From Lepidodermella squamata (taxonomy: Eukaryota; Gastrotricha), in assembly GCA_047495785.1 (NCBI GenBank), contig JBLDXI010000103.1:166247-230246 (forward strand): 64,000 nt of DNA, written 5' to 3'. The position numbers and the translations under genes were made by a program. The notes under the pieces were generated by a model. That model worked only from the letters and a program-made list of their open reading frames with translations, did not search any database and was not told the DNA's origin. Shown piece after piece: positions 36,314 to 45,969 of this stretch; the first letter of the stretch is position 1, and every line of letters starts with the position of its first letter.

Positions 36314-37671
36314 ATGGACAAAATTGAGGAATCTAATGTTGACTTGTCATACGATTGGATGTTCGGCAGTGCGCGAAGTACGGGGGGGAATGAGGGGTAT
36401 CGTCCCCCCCAGTTCACAAGGCCAAAGAGAAAAATCCCCCAAAAAACCACAGGGGAGGACCCTTTGGTCATAAAATTTGGGCCCGAAAATACCCCCTAGC
36501 TCGAGGATCCTACTTCGCGCACTGATGTTCGGATTTATTCCAGAGAAAGGCTTCAAGGGCGCGAGGCCTTACTTCCTCGGATGGTATCACGATGTCCATT
36601 CCAAGTCGATCGAAGACCGGCTTCCCTATGTGATTATTCTCTGCCTCCTGACTTTCGCCGTTCTAACTGCATCAATCGCAAATGCTATAGTTTTCTACAA
36701 ATGGCGGGTTTGGAAGAATTTCCTCTCTAATACGGTCTCGCTTGGATCCAGCAATTTTATATGCTGTCTATATATAACAATACCCCACATCATAACCGTC
36801 AAAACAGGACTTTGGGAGTCAAATAAGGAAGATTGTGGCACCGTTACTTATATTCCCTTTATCTTTGGAACATACAGCTTTTTCGTAATGTCGATGATAA
36901 GTCACGATTGGAAGCTTTTCTTTCGAGGAATCAGCCAGAATCAACCAATAACCGCTATAAAAGTGATTTTTTCACATCTGTTCATCAACTTTCTTCAACG
37001 CGAGTTTTATTTAGTATGCTGTTATAGATCGTGTTCAAGTCTTCAATAATTTGGGGTTTTTTGGCTGTTCTGTTGGAATTGCGACAATCCTTCCTTTTAC
37101 CGTCGGTGTTGGAAATTGGAACGTCCCTGGAGTAGCAAATGCGACTCTACAAGCTTACTGTGGAAATTTTGTCTACAAGCTAGGCGATACCGATGCTTCA
37201 ATTCTTCTATCGGTTTACAGCTTTATTGTTCTTCTGATGATCGGCCCTGGACTTCTCGAATATAGGTCGATTTTCAGGATGCTTAAAAAGCTATTGAAAG
37301 ACGCACCATCCCCATTGAGCTCACCAGCTCTCTCACACAAGAAGTTCGCAACGAATGAGTCGATCAATCCGAGCGCGCAGCTCTTACCTAATGACTGCCA
37401 GGAGATGGACATATTTCTTGTGAAGCAATCGTTTGCGGTTTTCGTCATCTCTGTCATTTGCCGCATTCCGCTGCTTATTTCAGTGAGTTTGATGCCGTTC
37501 TACGATTCAGCTGGGCCGTACGCTCTGCGAACTTGGACGCATCGGACAGCCGTGATAATAATGATGGTACAAATGGCTGTCACGCCGATTTTACAATGCT
37601 TGCCACCTGAAGTCTTTCGCAATTTTATGGGGCGTAGGCGTGGATCTACCCAGAAGCAGGATACGTACTAG
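36314..37671 (+). pseudogene. Seven-helix receptor copy B, disrupted by a hAT-like MITE
   Basis: Exon 1 (36314-36962) and exon 2 (37015-37671) would encode a receptor closely related to copy D. After MDKIEESNVDLSYDWMFG a 158-bp element plus 8-bp duplication (166 bp, not a multiple of 3) breaks the frame. The original frame resumes at FIPEKGFKGARPYF. The rest is intact: TM1-TM7, SHDW at the DRY position, the EL2 Cys (AYCGNF), and VTPILQCLPPEVFR at the end of TM7. The C-tail is cut short (GSTQKQDTY-stop) by a decayed copy of the MITE that also ends copy C. Loss must be recent, because the downstream frame has no other stop. Confidence 0.82.
36367..36524. mobile_element. hAT-like MITE (158 bp) in receptor B exon 1
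   Basis: Perfect 14-bp terminal inverted repeats (cagtgcgcgaagta / tacttcgcgcactg) begin with the CAGTG typical of hAT termini. They are flanked by an 8-bp target duplication atgttcgg at 36359-36366 and 36525-36532. The 8-bp duplication is the hAT hallmark. No coding capacity; it contains G and C homopolymer runs near its left end. Confidence 0.88.
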
Positions 37672-37810
37672 ACTATTCATGGACGTACTACCGTCACACA
37701 AAATGTCAGCAAGTTGGACTTAGCACCTTATCAATCATTTAAGTAGTAGAGTACCATAGAGTTAAAAACTAGCTCTATGATCACGTCATTTCTGATGTTC
37801 TGCAGGAATG
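37660..37810. mobile_element. Decayed MITE at the receptor B tail
   Basis: The DNA after codon TQKQD matches the element at 43488-43734: gatacgtacta at its left, a shared middle (cacaaaatgtcagcaagtt, ctatgatcacgtc) and ctgatgttctgc at its right. The right terminus is eroded. Boundaries are approximate. Confidence 0.5.
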
Positions 37811-40072
37811 AATACGAAATTGAAGAAATAATATCACCCAACCCGCAGTTAGCAATTTTGCTGTCATCCCCATGAAAGCCGTTTCTGATTCCAAATCAGT
37901 CTATTGCTAGTCAAATTTAATTTAACATTGTTAATTCTGTGGTGTTTCTTCGATGTATTATTTCAATTGAGTTTGACCCGTCTTTCTGTCAGTTTTTTCC
38001 TAAGAGTTGTAATTGTGCTTGTGAGGTCTGTTTCAAATGGGCTTCTTTCTTTTGTTTTACTCAATTTACTTGCTGTTCCGACTCGTATCTCGGCAGTCTA
38101 TTCTTGTGATGTTAACGCCACTTTAACGCCACTTATTCTTGATATACATAATATATCGGTTGCTTCACTCATCGCAGTCAAGTTTTTGATATTCGTAGAG
38201 TTCAAAGAATTTTGAATTTTAAAAATAAATGGAGTCTTCATAGTCCTTACGGTCCCGTTGTCACCTTATTCAAATACGCTTCACCTGGTTACCATAGGCA
38301 ACGATTGAATGCGAATGGATACGATTTCGATTGGCATTCAAAAATGCATTTTCCATAAGATTTTTTCCTTGGCATTCGAATTAAATTAAAAAAAACAGAT
38401 AACGGGGTTTTCCATTGCTCGAAAATAGTTCTATCGTCTATCCCTGGTGTGAGAATAGGATTCCTAGAAGTATAAAGAGTGGCTTTGTTTACTGAAAAGC
38501 GAGGCTCAAAGTGGCGCGCGACAAACAGGTGACACTTGGCCCGAATGTTTCAAAGATGATTCATATTATATCGATTATTAAAAGCGATCACATGGCAATC
38601 AAGCCAAGGAACAAAGTGTCGCGTGCTCATATCTCAGTATTTTCATACATTTATCTTGTTTCAAATTCAATTTCGTATTAAACCCACCCCTTTATAATTT
38701 TAAACATTTTTTAGGATTAACAGCTGTTCTACTGCTCTCTATTTCGTTCAAGTATTGGCCTGCAACAGAAACAGGGGCAAGACCTAGCAGCATTTAGCCC
38801 CATCTCTATATGTATGTTTTCGAAATTTGCGAGGGTTATCTTCGGCGAAGTTGCCATTCTTAGCCCTTTCAATGAATTTTTTTGAATTTTGTCCCAATTG
38901 GTTATTGCATCTTCCAATGTTGCGGAACCGAAATCTCGGCCGAAATTGCCTTTTCGCAAATTCCCGGGAATTCCAGAATCAATGTAGAAAGTTAGGGTAA
39001 ATGTTCTCCATGATTTTCAGTACCAAACCCGGCCCATACTTTATCAATGTTTGAAAAGTGAAATTCAACGCTGTGGTCAACTTTTATTCCACTTCCCCAG
39101 CAGGAAAATTCGGCTCTCAGAGCTGAAAGTCTGAAAGTAGAGATCTTGCGATCTGGCGAATATTTCACGCGTTATTTACCCTCGGGTTCTTGGGCATCAC
39201 AATAGGTGACAATAGTGTGTCAAGTTTTAGTGTGAATTTATTTGCTATAGGAAGATCGTAACTTTCCGATCTGTATCGAGTTGGATATGCTCCCAATTTT
39301 TCTTAAAATTTCTGCGATTCCCATGAACAACATTTCAGCCGGTTTTCAGACGAGCAAAGTGAGCCACGAGCTAACGCCTTTTTCGAAGATTTTACCTGGA
39401 ATTTTGACCAAAAACGAACCAAATCTTCGCAATTACCAAGTTTCATGAAAATAAACAGGCGACTCTCAGTTTGAGAAGCCCTGGTTTATCAGCTCGTCAG
39501 GTTGATAGCTTGAATCAACGTCTTAACGCGCTATCTATACCATTTTTATGATTTAGAGAAGCGGTAGAAGCACCAGGCATTATTACAATACATGAAAAAC
39601 TGCCCTGTATATTGGATAACGGAACCAGCCCTGAGCCCTAACCCGTATCAGAGACCAGTACCCTAACCTTGCAAAAATGAGTATTTTCATGTTATGCCTA
39701 TTGCATGTTTTCCATAAATTCCACAAAAAGTAACCGTTATCATGGCTTAAATTAAGGGCTCTTTTTATTAACAACAATACGCCTGATTTTAGAACTGACA
39801 GCGCCGTTGGATTCAGCGAGAAATTCTGTATTAGTATATATTACACGTTAGAATTCGAAGGGCGAAAATTGGGTTATTGGCAATAAAGCATTAAATTTAT
39901 TGCACCCCCTAATTATCATCTCGAGATCTTTAATCTTTAGAAAAAATCTGAATTAGCGATCAGCTACATTTTTTCCTAAGGGAACTTGTGATAATACATG
40001 TTGTATACTATGCTTTTTAATGTTTGATTGCTAGCTTCTTGCTTCTTGAAAGACATTACGGTTTTCATCAGA
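37811..40072. other. Intergenic; duplicated receptor 3' flank
   Basis: 38220-38480 is clearly related to 44100-44340 (shared cacctggttacc/caccgggttacg, gaatggatacgat, cagataacgggg), so the duplication unit included ~1 kb of 3' flank. A minus-strand frame at 38729-38959 with 'NWDKIQKNSLKGL' could be a LINE remnant but I am unsure. Nothing else is supported. Confidence 0.45.
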
Positions 40073-40856
40073 ATGGCCAATGGAGCAGATAAACTGACGT
40101 CTTGGCAGAAGCTGCTAGGCAGACTTGATAACAAGGGGAATAACGGCAGCCCGTCTTACCCGAAAGAGTTGACCAAAGAGCTGATGGCATCAATCAACAG
40201 AGGCGGTGTGGATAGCATGATGGAGTCTCTTGCGAAATATTGTGATCATTGGAAAACAGTGCCTGTTGATATCGCGTTCTGTGGGCCAGTCAAAAGCGGA
40301 AAATCCACTGCGATCAATCGACTTCGAAACTTGAACGCGGAGCACAAAGATGCTGCGGAGATTGATGTTGTACACTGCACAAAAGAGCCGACGCGGTACC
40401 CTCACCCTGACAATGAACGCTTCAATCTGTGGGATCTTCCCGGCGCTGATGGCGAAGGATTTCCAGTCGCTAGCTACCTAGATTATCCTGTGATCAAGTT
40501 CAACACCTACGATTACTTTGTATTCATAACTTCGAGCGCTTTTACTGAAACGGACGCTAAGCTGGCAAAGAAGATATGCGATCGTAAAGGAAGCGACAAG
40601 GTCATCTTTGTTCGAACAAAGGTGGCAATCGATGTTATGAATCAGTCATGGAGCCACCCCAGCACCTATGAAAAAGAAGCCGTCATTGCAAAGCTTCGAA
40701 AGGAATGCTCACCCAGGTTGGAAGCCATTGGAATTCCTGAGAGCCGCATTTTTCTCGTCGACTGCCTCGGTGCGCCTTTCCGTGACTCGAAAGGTCAGCT
40801 CATCGGCTGCCTGCAGTTGGGCAAGCTGAAAGAGTGCATCATCAATGATTTCTCAG
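40073..40856 (+). CDS. Immunity-related-GTPase (IRG)-like gene, first coding exon
   Basis: Open frame from MANGADKLTSW to a strong donor (gtaagt at 40857), 261 residues; downstream exons not found. Residues ~71-78 are a P-loop GPVKSGKS. The switch region reads TRYPHPDNERFNLWDLPG, strikingly like the PYPHP...WDLPG of vertebrate p47 IRG GTPases. Then come YDYFVFITSSAFTETDAKLAKKI and FVRTK. The guanine-specificity Asp of the TKxD motif is replaced by Ala (TKVA). IRGs act in cell-autonomous defence and membrane remodelling in vertebrates; the role here is unknown. An upstream acceptor (ttcatcag at 40071) could mean a further 5' exon. The gene is interleaved with the receptor duplications. Confidence 0.75.
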
Positions 40857-42297
40857 GTAAGTGCTTATATCATTATGCAAGAAAAAAATTATAGCCCTAT
40901 AATATGGGTCTTGTTTTGCCTGAGCCGCAAAACACAAATATTCAGAAATTCAGCCCGAAATCGAATGCGATAATTATCGTTTTCAGGCGATGTTTTAAAG
41001 CAAAAAATCGGGGTAGTCGTAAGTCCCCTTATCCTTAAAATCGGTGATTGTAATGCGTCCATAGATAAATAAATACAGTAGATCTGACACGCTAGTACAT
41101 TGTACATTTATGTGTGCCGAGATGACTCATCACGATTTTTTGCTTTTTGGGTCGCGTGCCGGAAGAAATCACTTGATGAGGGTAATAATCTGTGTACTGC
41201 AAAAAGTGAGCAGCGATCAACTGAAAAAGGTTGCCTATTTTGAAATTGAAAAATCTCAAATAGCGTCATAACCGATTTTGCTAAAAAAATTCACGGGAAC
41301 AGGGATTGCGTTCAGCTTCATTTTGATATAATTTTTAGAGCCGGCAAGTTGACCTGTTTGGAGGGAAAATTCGCGGTATTTTGACTAGTAAAATTCCAGC
41401 AAAATAATTTATTTTTGTTTCCATAATATTCAAAATATTTTGTATCCACAAATTATCGCATGCAATTTTTTTCAATCGATTCTGGAATTTTTATGGTAAT
41501 TTTAGAATATTCACCTCTTTTTTAGTAATGATTCATCACTGGAAACTCGGCACAAATAGCATGAAAAACAAGGTAAAAGTGGGTCTTTTCAAAAATTCAC
41601 AATAAGAAGGTTGCCGCCCGTAATATTTATACCAGCATGTAGATTAGAGCTTCCTCTACAATTAGCCAAAAAATTGATAATAAATTAAATGCGGCTCAAA
41701 AATGCTGGTTCTTGAAAAAGGTTGCCTATTTTGAAATTGAAAAATCTCAAATAGCGTCATAACCGATTTGGATGATTTTTTGGCTAATTGTAGAGGAAGC
41801 TCTAATCTACATGCTGGTATAAATACACCCCTTTTCTCGTGAGTAGACAGTCTATACTGATATTATGTCTATGAGCGTGTCAGATCTACTGTATTTATTT
41901 ATCTATGACAAAAATCAATTACAGAGCTATGACAGAGCTGTCTGAATTTCGCCTGAATTGTTGCTGGAACTGGCGAAAAACATTGGCATGCTTGAAAATC
42001 AACATCAGTTAATAATTGATGCCTTTCTCTAATCTAAAAAATGCACAACTTGTCGCTCGGTTTTTTATTGATTTTATATCACTCACATGAAGACATCTCA
42101 GGAAGATTAGCAGCGGAGCATTATCGGCTGCGCTGACGTTTTTCGTCATATTTCAGTATCAAATTCATCCGCAAATCTCGAAGATCAGCTGCTGATGTTT
42201 AATTACGCCTTCCTAAAAATACGAAACTTTTCGCTTGGCTAGGGCTTACTTTGGTCGTGAGTGATTGGTTTTTCAAGTTGATGATGCTCGTTAACTC
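40857..42297. other. Intron or intergenic with nested inverted-repeat element
   Basis: Begins with the donor of the IRG-like exon. No continuing exon of that gene is recognisable. It contains the element at 41060-41907, a diverged antisense fragment at ~41925-42010 related to 44540-44600, and the receptor upstream repeat (~42025-42374). Confidence 0.45.
41060..41907. mobile_element. Nested inverted-repeat DNA element (848 bp)
   Basis: A 34-bp terminal repeat starting catagataaataaatacag (41060-41093) is perfectly inverted at 41874-41907. Inside, a second inverted pair lies at ~41627-41675 and ~41773-41821 (accagcatgtagattagagc). A ~55-bp direct repeat (gttgcctattttgaaattga) lies at ~41229 and ~41720. 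This suggests one element inserted into another. No ORF; target duplication not resolved (possibly only TA). Confidence 0.7.
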
Positions 42298-42305
42298 TTT
42301 ATAAA
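42298..42305 (+). promoter_or_regulatory. TATA-like box of receptor copy C
   Basis: tttataaa at the position equivalent to the tatataaa of copies A and B. Confidence 0.4.
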
Positions 42306-42374
42306 CACATGCCAACCTGAGCAAAATCTGATAGCTTTGAACCTTTAAAAACAGCTCAGTTTTGCGACTGAAAA

Positions 42375-43556
42375 ATGGACAAAGTTGAAGAATCTAATGT
42401 TGACTTGAAATACGACTGGTTGTTCGGATGTATCCAAGAGAAAGGCTTCGATGACTCGAGGCCTTACTTCGTCGGATGGTATCACGATGTCCATTCCAAG
42501 TCGATCGAAGACCGGCTTCGTTATGTGATTATTCTCTACATCCATATCGCCGTTCTAATTGCAACAATTGCAAATGTTATAGTTTTCTACAAGTGGCGGG
42601 TTTGGATGAATATCATCGAACATACGGCCTTAATTGGATTCGAGAATTTTTTCTGCTGCGTATAGCTATAACAGCCCCCCACTTAATTACCCTGGAAACA
42701 GGACTTTGGGAGTCAAAAAGATGGGGTTGCCGTATCTTCGCTTTATCTCTATTCGTCTGTGGTACATGCAGCCTATTCCAAATGTCTTTGATGATTCACG
42801 ATTGGAAGCTTTTCATTCGAGGAATCAGCAAGAATCAATGAATAACCGCTTTAAAAGTGATTTTTTGCATTTATGTCCATCAATTTTCATCGAAACGATT
42901 ATTTTTAGGCATCCTGTTGTTCAAGTCTTCAATTTTTTTTGGGCTTGCGGACTGTTCCTTTGGACCTTTGGAATGGCGCAATCATTCCCTTTTCGATCGA
43001 GGTTCGATTTTGGAACGCTTCAGGAGTAGCAAATGCGACTCGACAAGCTTACTGTGGAAATTTTGTCTCCAAGCTTGGTGATACTGATACTTCAATCCTT
43101 CTAACGGTCTACTGCTTCTTTGTTCTTCTTTGTTCTTATATGTTCGGAACCAGTATGTTCCTCGCTCACAAGGAGTTCGCAACGAATGAGTCTGATAATC
43201 CCGATGCTCAGCTTTTACCTACTGGCAATCAGGATATGGACATATTTCTCGTGAAGCAATCGATTGCGGTTGCTGTGATATCTGTCATTTGCCGCATTCC
43301 GTTGCTTATTTCAGTGAGTTTGCTGCCGTTCTACGATTCAGTTGGGCCGTACGCTCTGCGAACTTGGACGCATCGGACAGCCGTGATAATAATGATGGTA
43401 CAAATGGCTGTCACGCCGATATTACAATGCTTGCGACCTGAATTCTTTCGTTATTTTATGAGGTGTAGGCGTGGATCTACCCAAAAGCATGAGACGTACT
43501 ATGGGACGCCGGCTTCGAAGCTTCATTATGCTTCCAGGAAACATATGATGAGCTAG
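42375..43556 (+). pseudogene. Seven-helix receptor copy C, frameshifted
   Basis: Starts MDKVEESNVDLKYDW. Exon 1 (42375-42856) hits a stop after FFCCV because of a 2-bp insertion relative to copy D. The correct frame resumes (HLITLETGLWESKRW ... SLMIHDWKLFIRG). Exon 2 (42909 on) has a second shift in a T-run and lacks ~20 residues of the third intracellular loop. The C-terminal half is intact in frame (AYCGNF, VISVICRIPLLISV, TWTHRTAVIIMMVQM). The tail TYYGTPASKLHYASRK is encoded by an inserted MITE, not by receptor sequence. Confidence 0.78.
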
Positions 43557-43734
43557 AAGTGTGGATTTTCACACTTCCACTTTCACACAAAAAATCAGCA
43601 AGTTTGAATTTTCACATTTTTAAAAAATCACGCCGATTTAAGAAGTAGAGTTCCATAGGGTTTTAAATTAGATCTATGATCACGTCTGATGTTCTGCGAG
43701 TCGCGGCGTCCGATAGTACGCCTCATGCCTCATG
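43488..43734. mobile_element. MITE in the receptor C tail (247 bp)
   Basis: Terminal repeats start catgagacgtactat and are inverted at the right end (atagtacgcctcatg, with an extra cctcatg). It is flanked by cccaaaag (43480-43487) and cccaaaac (43735-43742). The receptor D tail reads straight across the equivalent site (cccaaaagcagtcatcg), which shows the empty site directly. Same family as 47587-47974. Confidence 0.75.
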
Positions 43735-44333
43735 CCCAAAACAACAGTCATCGTTCGTTTCATACGTAGAGGCGTCTACGGATTCATGGAAGGCGAAAGA
43801 AGACGAAACTGAAGAAATAATATCAACCGACCCGCGCCTAGCAATTTTCTAATAATTTTTTTCTAATACTTTATTTCGTGCTTGTGAAGTCTATTTCAAA
43901 TGGGCATATGTCACTCATTGTAAACAATTTATTTTAGTCATGTTCTGTTAACGCCAAGTATGCTTTGTTAACGCCAAGTATCATACGCTTTGATCACGGG
44001 TTCACGTGTGACATTTGACCTGCAAAACGGAAGATATCTCGTTTGCTTCACTTGTCGCAGTTAAGTTTTTAATATTCGTAAAATTCAAAGAATTATAAAA
44101 ATAAATGAAAAGTCTGCATGGTCCGGCCGTCGCCTTTTCAAATGCGCTTCACCGGGTTACGACAGGCAGCGATTAAAAACGAATGGATACGATGCTTATT
44201 GGCATTCAAAAATGCATGTCCCACTTGTAAAAACAGATAACGGGGTTTGCCATAGCTTGAAGAGTTTCTATCCCTGGTATGAACGGCCTACCAGAATATG
44301 AATTCTTGGGAATTCCTAGAAGAGTGTGTTTGT

Positions 44334-44597
44334 TTACCACACGTTGCATGTTGCCGATGCCACAGTTGGGCCGATACCAGGTATAAGTTTGACAGCTTCC
44401 TCGCCTAAACTCTGAGCAAGGGTTTTATTTTTGCTTATCCGCGTTATCAACTGCTTAGCCAATTTCGGCGCAAGTTTCGCAAAACTCTCAGTTGCAGTCC
44501 ACGCCAAACCAGACGATGCATTGGATTGGCAGTAAAATTCAATTACGGAGCTGAACTGCCTGAATATTTTGCCCGAACTGGGCATAAGAAATCTCAA
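44334..44597 (-). pseudogene. Antisense gene fragment upstream of receptor D
   Basis: Minus-strand frame of 87 residues with an amphipathic helical look (AKLAPKLAKQLITRIS) and AVKLIPGIGPTVASATC. The latter loosely recalls the Gly/Pro-rich C-terminal stretch of IRG GTPases, so it could derive from a tail exon of a gene like that at 40073. Shorter diverged pieces of the same sequence lie at ~41925-42010 (before copy C) and ~34840-34890 (before copy A). It therefore belongs to the duplicated unit. The assignment is tentative. Confidence 0.35.
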
Positions 44598-44624
44598 GAG
44601 GATAATTAACAGTTAATTATTGTT

Positions 44625-45010
44625 GACACTAGCTGCATCTCTGATCTAAAAAATGCACAACTTGTCGCTCAGTTTTTTATTGATTTTATATCACTCACGT
44701 ATAGACATCTCAGGATGATGAGCCGTAGAGCATTACCGGCTGCGCTGACTTATTCCTTATATTTCATTATCAAGCTGACTAGTAAATACAGTATCAAGCA
44801 CTTAATTACGAAATAAAATTGTTCCTTACGCCTTCATAATCTCTAAAAATACGAAACTTGTCGTTTGGTTGAGGCTTACTACAGTCGTGATTGGTTGTTA
44901 GGAGAAACCCATCGCTAAGAAATTAGAAACGCGCTGTTGTCAAGTTGATGATGTTCTTCTAACTTTACATCAACACATCTCAGTCTCAACAAAATATCAT
45001 TCCTTTGAAA
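44625..45010. repeat. Receptor upstream repeat, copy D
   Basis: The block with ctgatctaaaaaatgcacaa, ttgattttatatcactcac and cgaaacttgtcgtttggttg recurs at ~35885-36300 and ~42025-42310, and in part at ~35270-35400. It is the shared promoter-side DNA of the receptor duplication unit. Here the TATA box has decayed to tttacatcaa. Confidence 0.7.
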
Positions 45011-45020
45011 CTTTGAATAC

Positions 45021-45938
45021 CGGTTTATCTTTTAGCGGAACCAAATTTACAGTGAGCGGAACCAAATATGCTGTAGCGGAACCAAATATGCTGTAGCGGA
45101 ACCAAATATATTAAGGCGGAACCAAATTTTGAATATATCGAGAAATTGAAATTTTAGCGGAACCAAATATGCTGTAGCGGAACCATATTGTAAAAATCGG
45201 AACCAAATGTCATTTTTATTCCACGAAAATTCAAGAAATTCAAGAAAATGTTAGGAAAATGTCAGCGATTTTTCGGCGGGCGACCGCGACCACGGCCACG
45301 TGCCGGCCTGGCCTCAGCGTTTTCGATATCTTCTACTGCTTGCTGGCCACGACCTCGGCCACGTGCCGGCCTGATAGGCTCAACTTTGTCTTCTTCAACA
45401 GCTCCGCGGCCACCACGGCCTCGGCCTCGACCGCGTCCACGTCCTTGAGCACCGCGCCTTCTTGGCCGCTTGTCATTGTCGCCGTCACAACTCTCGCAGT
45501 CTTCATCTGCGTCCTCGTCGGCGAGACTTTCTTCTTCGTCGGCAACTACGACCCCGCCAGGCAATGGCAGCGGTTGTATAGGCATTGACAAGTCATCGGC
45601 GACGGTGTCGAACTCAGACTCAGGATCTGAGCCATACGTGTTTATTAAATGCATAGCTTGAAATTTTAAATTTAAAAATGAGAGAAAATGAAAAATGAGG
45701 CGTGGCGGCGCGTGGTGTAACAAAATCCACGTGTGTGTTGTTGTTGTAAACATTTGGTTCCGATTTTTACAATATGGTTCCGCTACAGCATATTTGGTTC
45801 CGCTGAAATTTCAATTTTCCAATATTTTTAAGATTTGGTTCCGCCTTAATATATTTGGTTCCGCTACAGCATATTTGGTTCCGCTACAGCATATTTGGTT
45901 CCGCTCACTGTAAATTTGGTTCCGGTAACAGGAAGACC
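45021..45938. mobile_element. Mutator-like transposon carrying a gene, with 20-bp-unit termini
   Basis: A 190-bp left terminus (45021-45210) and 189-bp right terminus (45750-45938) are near-perfect inverted repeats. Each contains tandem copies of agcggaaccaaatatgctgt and variants. The element is flanked by ctttgaatac at 45011-45020 and 45939-45948, a perfect 10-bp target duplication. Long termini with 9-11-bp duplications are typical of Mutator-like elements. No transposase; the interior carries the ORF at 45262-45654. The insertion is 31 bp upstream of the receptor D start codon. Confidence 0.85.
45262..45654 (-). CDS. Arg-Gly-rich AT-hook protein carried by the transposon
   Basis: Intronless minus-strand ORF lying entirely between the two terminal repeats. 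I start at MHLINTYGSDPESEF (130 residues); an upstream in-frame ATG at 45753 falls inside the right terminus. The N-terminal half is acidic (ADEEESLADEDADED). The C-terminal half is three blocks of RGRGRGRG type, ending RGRGRPPKNR, which includes the AT-hook core RGRP. Such proteins bind AT-rich DNA or RNA. It may be a captured host gene (Pack-MULE-like) or an accessory protein of the element. The composition bias means that homology calls need care. Confidence 0.6.
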   Translation of the reverse strand: MHLINTYGSDPESEFDTVADDLSMPIQPLPLPGGVVVADEEESLADEDADEDCESCDGDNDKRPRRRGAQGRGRGRGRGRGGRGAVEEDKVEPIRPARGRGRGQQAVEDIENAEARPARGRGRGRPPKNR

Positions 45939-45969
45939 CTTTGAATACAGCTGATTTTCTGCTCAAATT

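Noticed and set aside
38729-38959. Possible LINE fragment (NWDKIQKNSLKGL...)
   Set aside because: Only a loose likeness to retrotransposon C-termini; too weak to list as a feature without a search.
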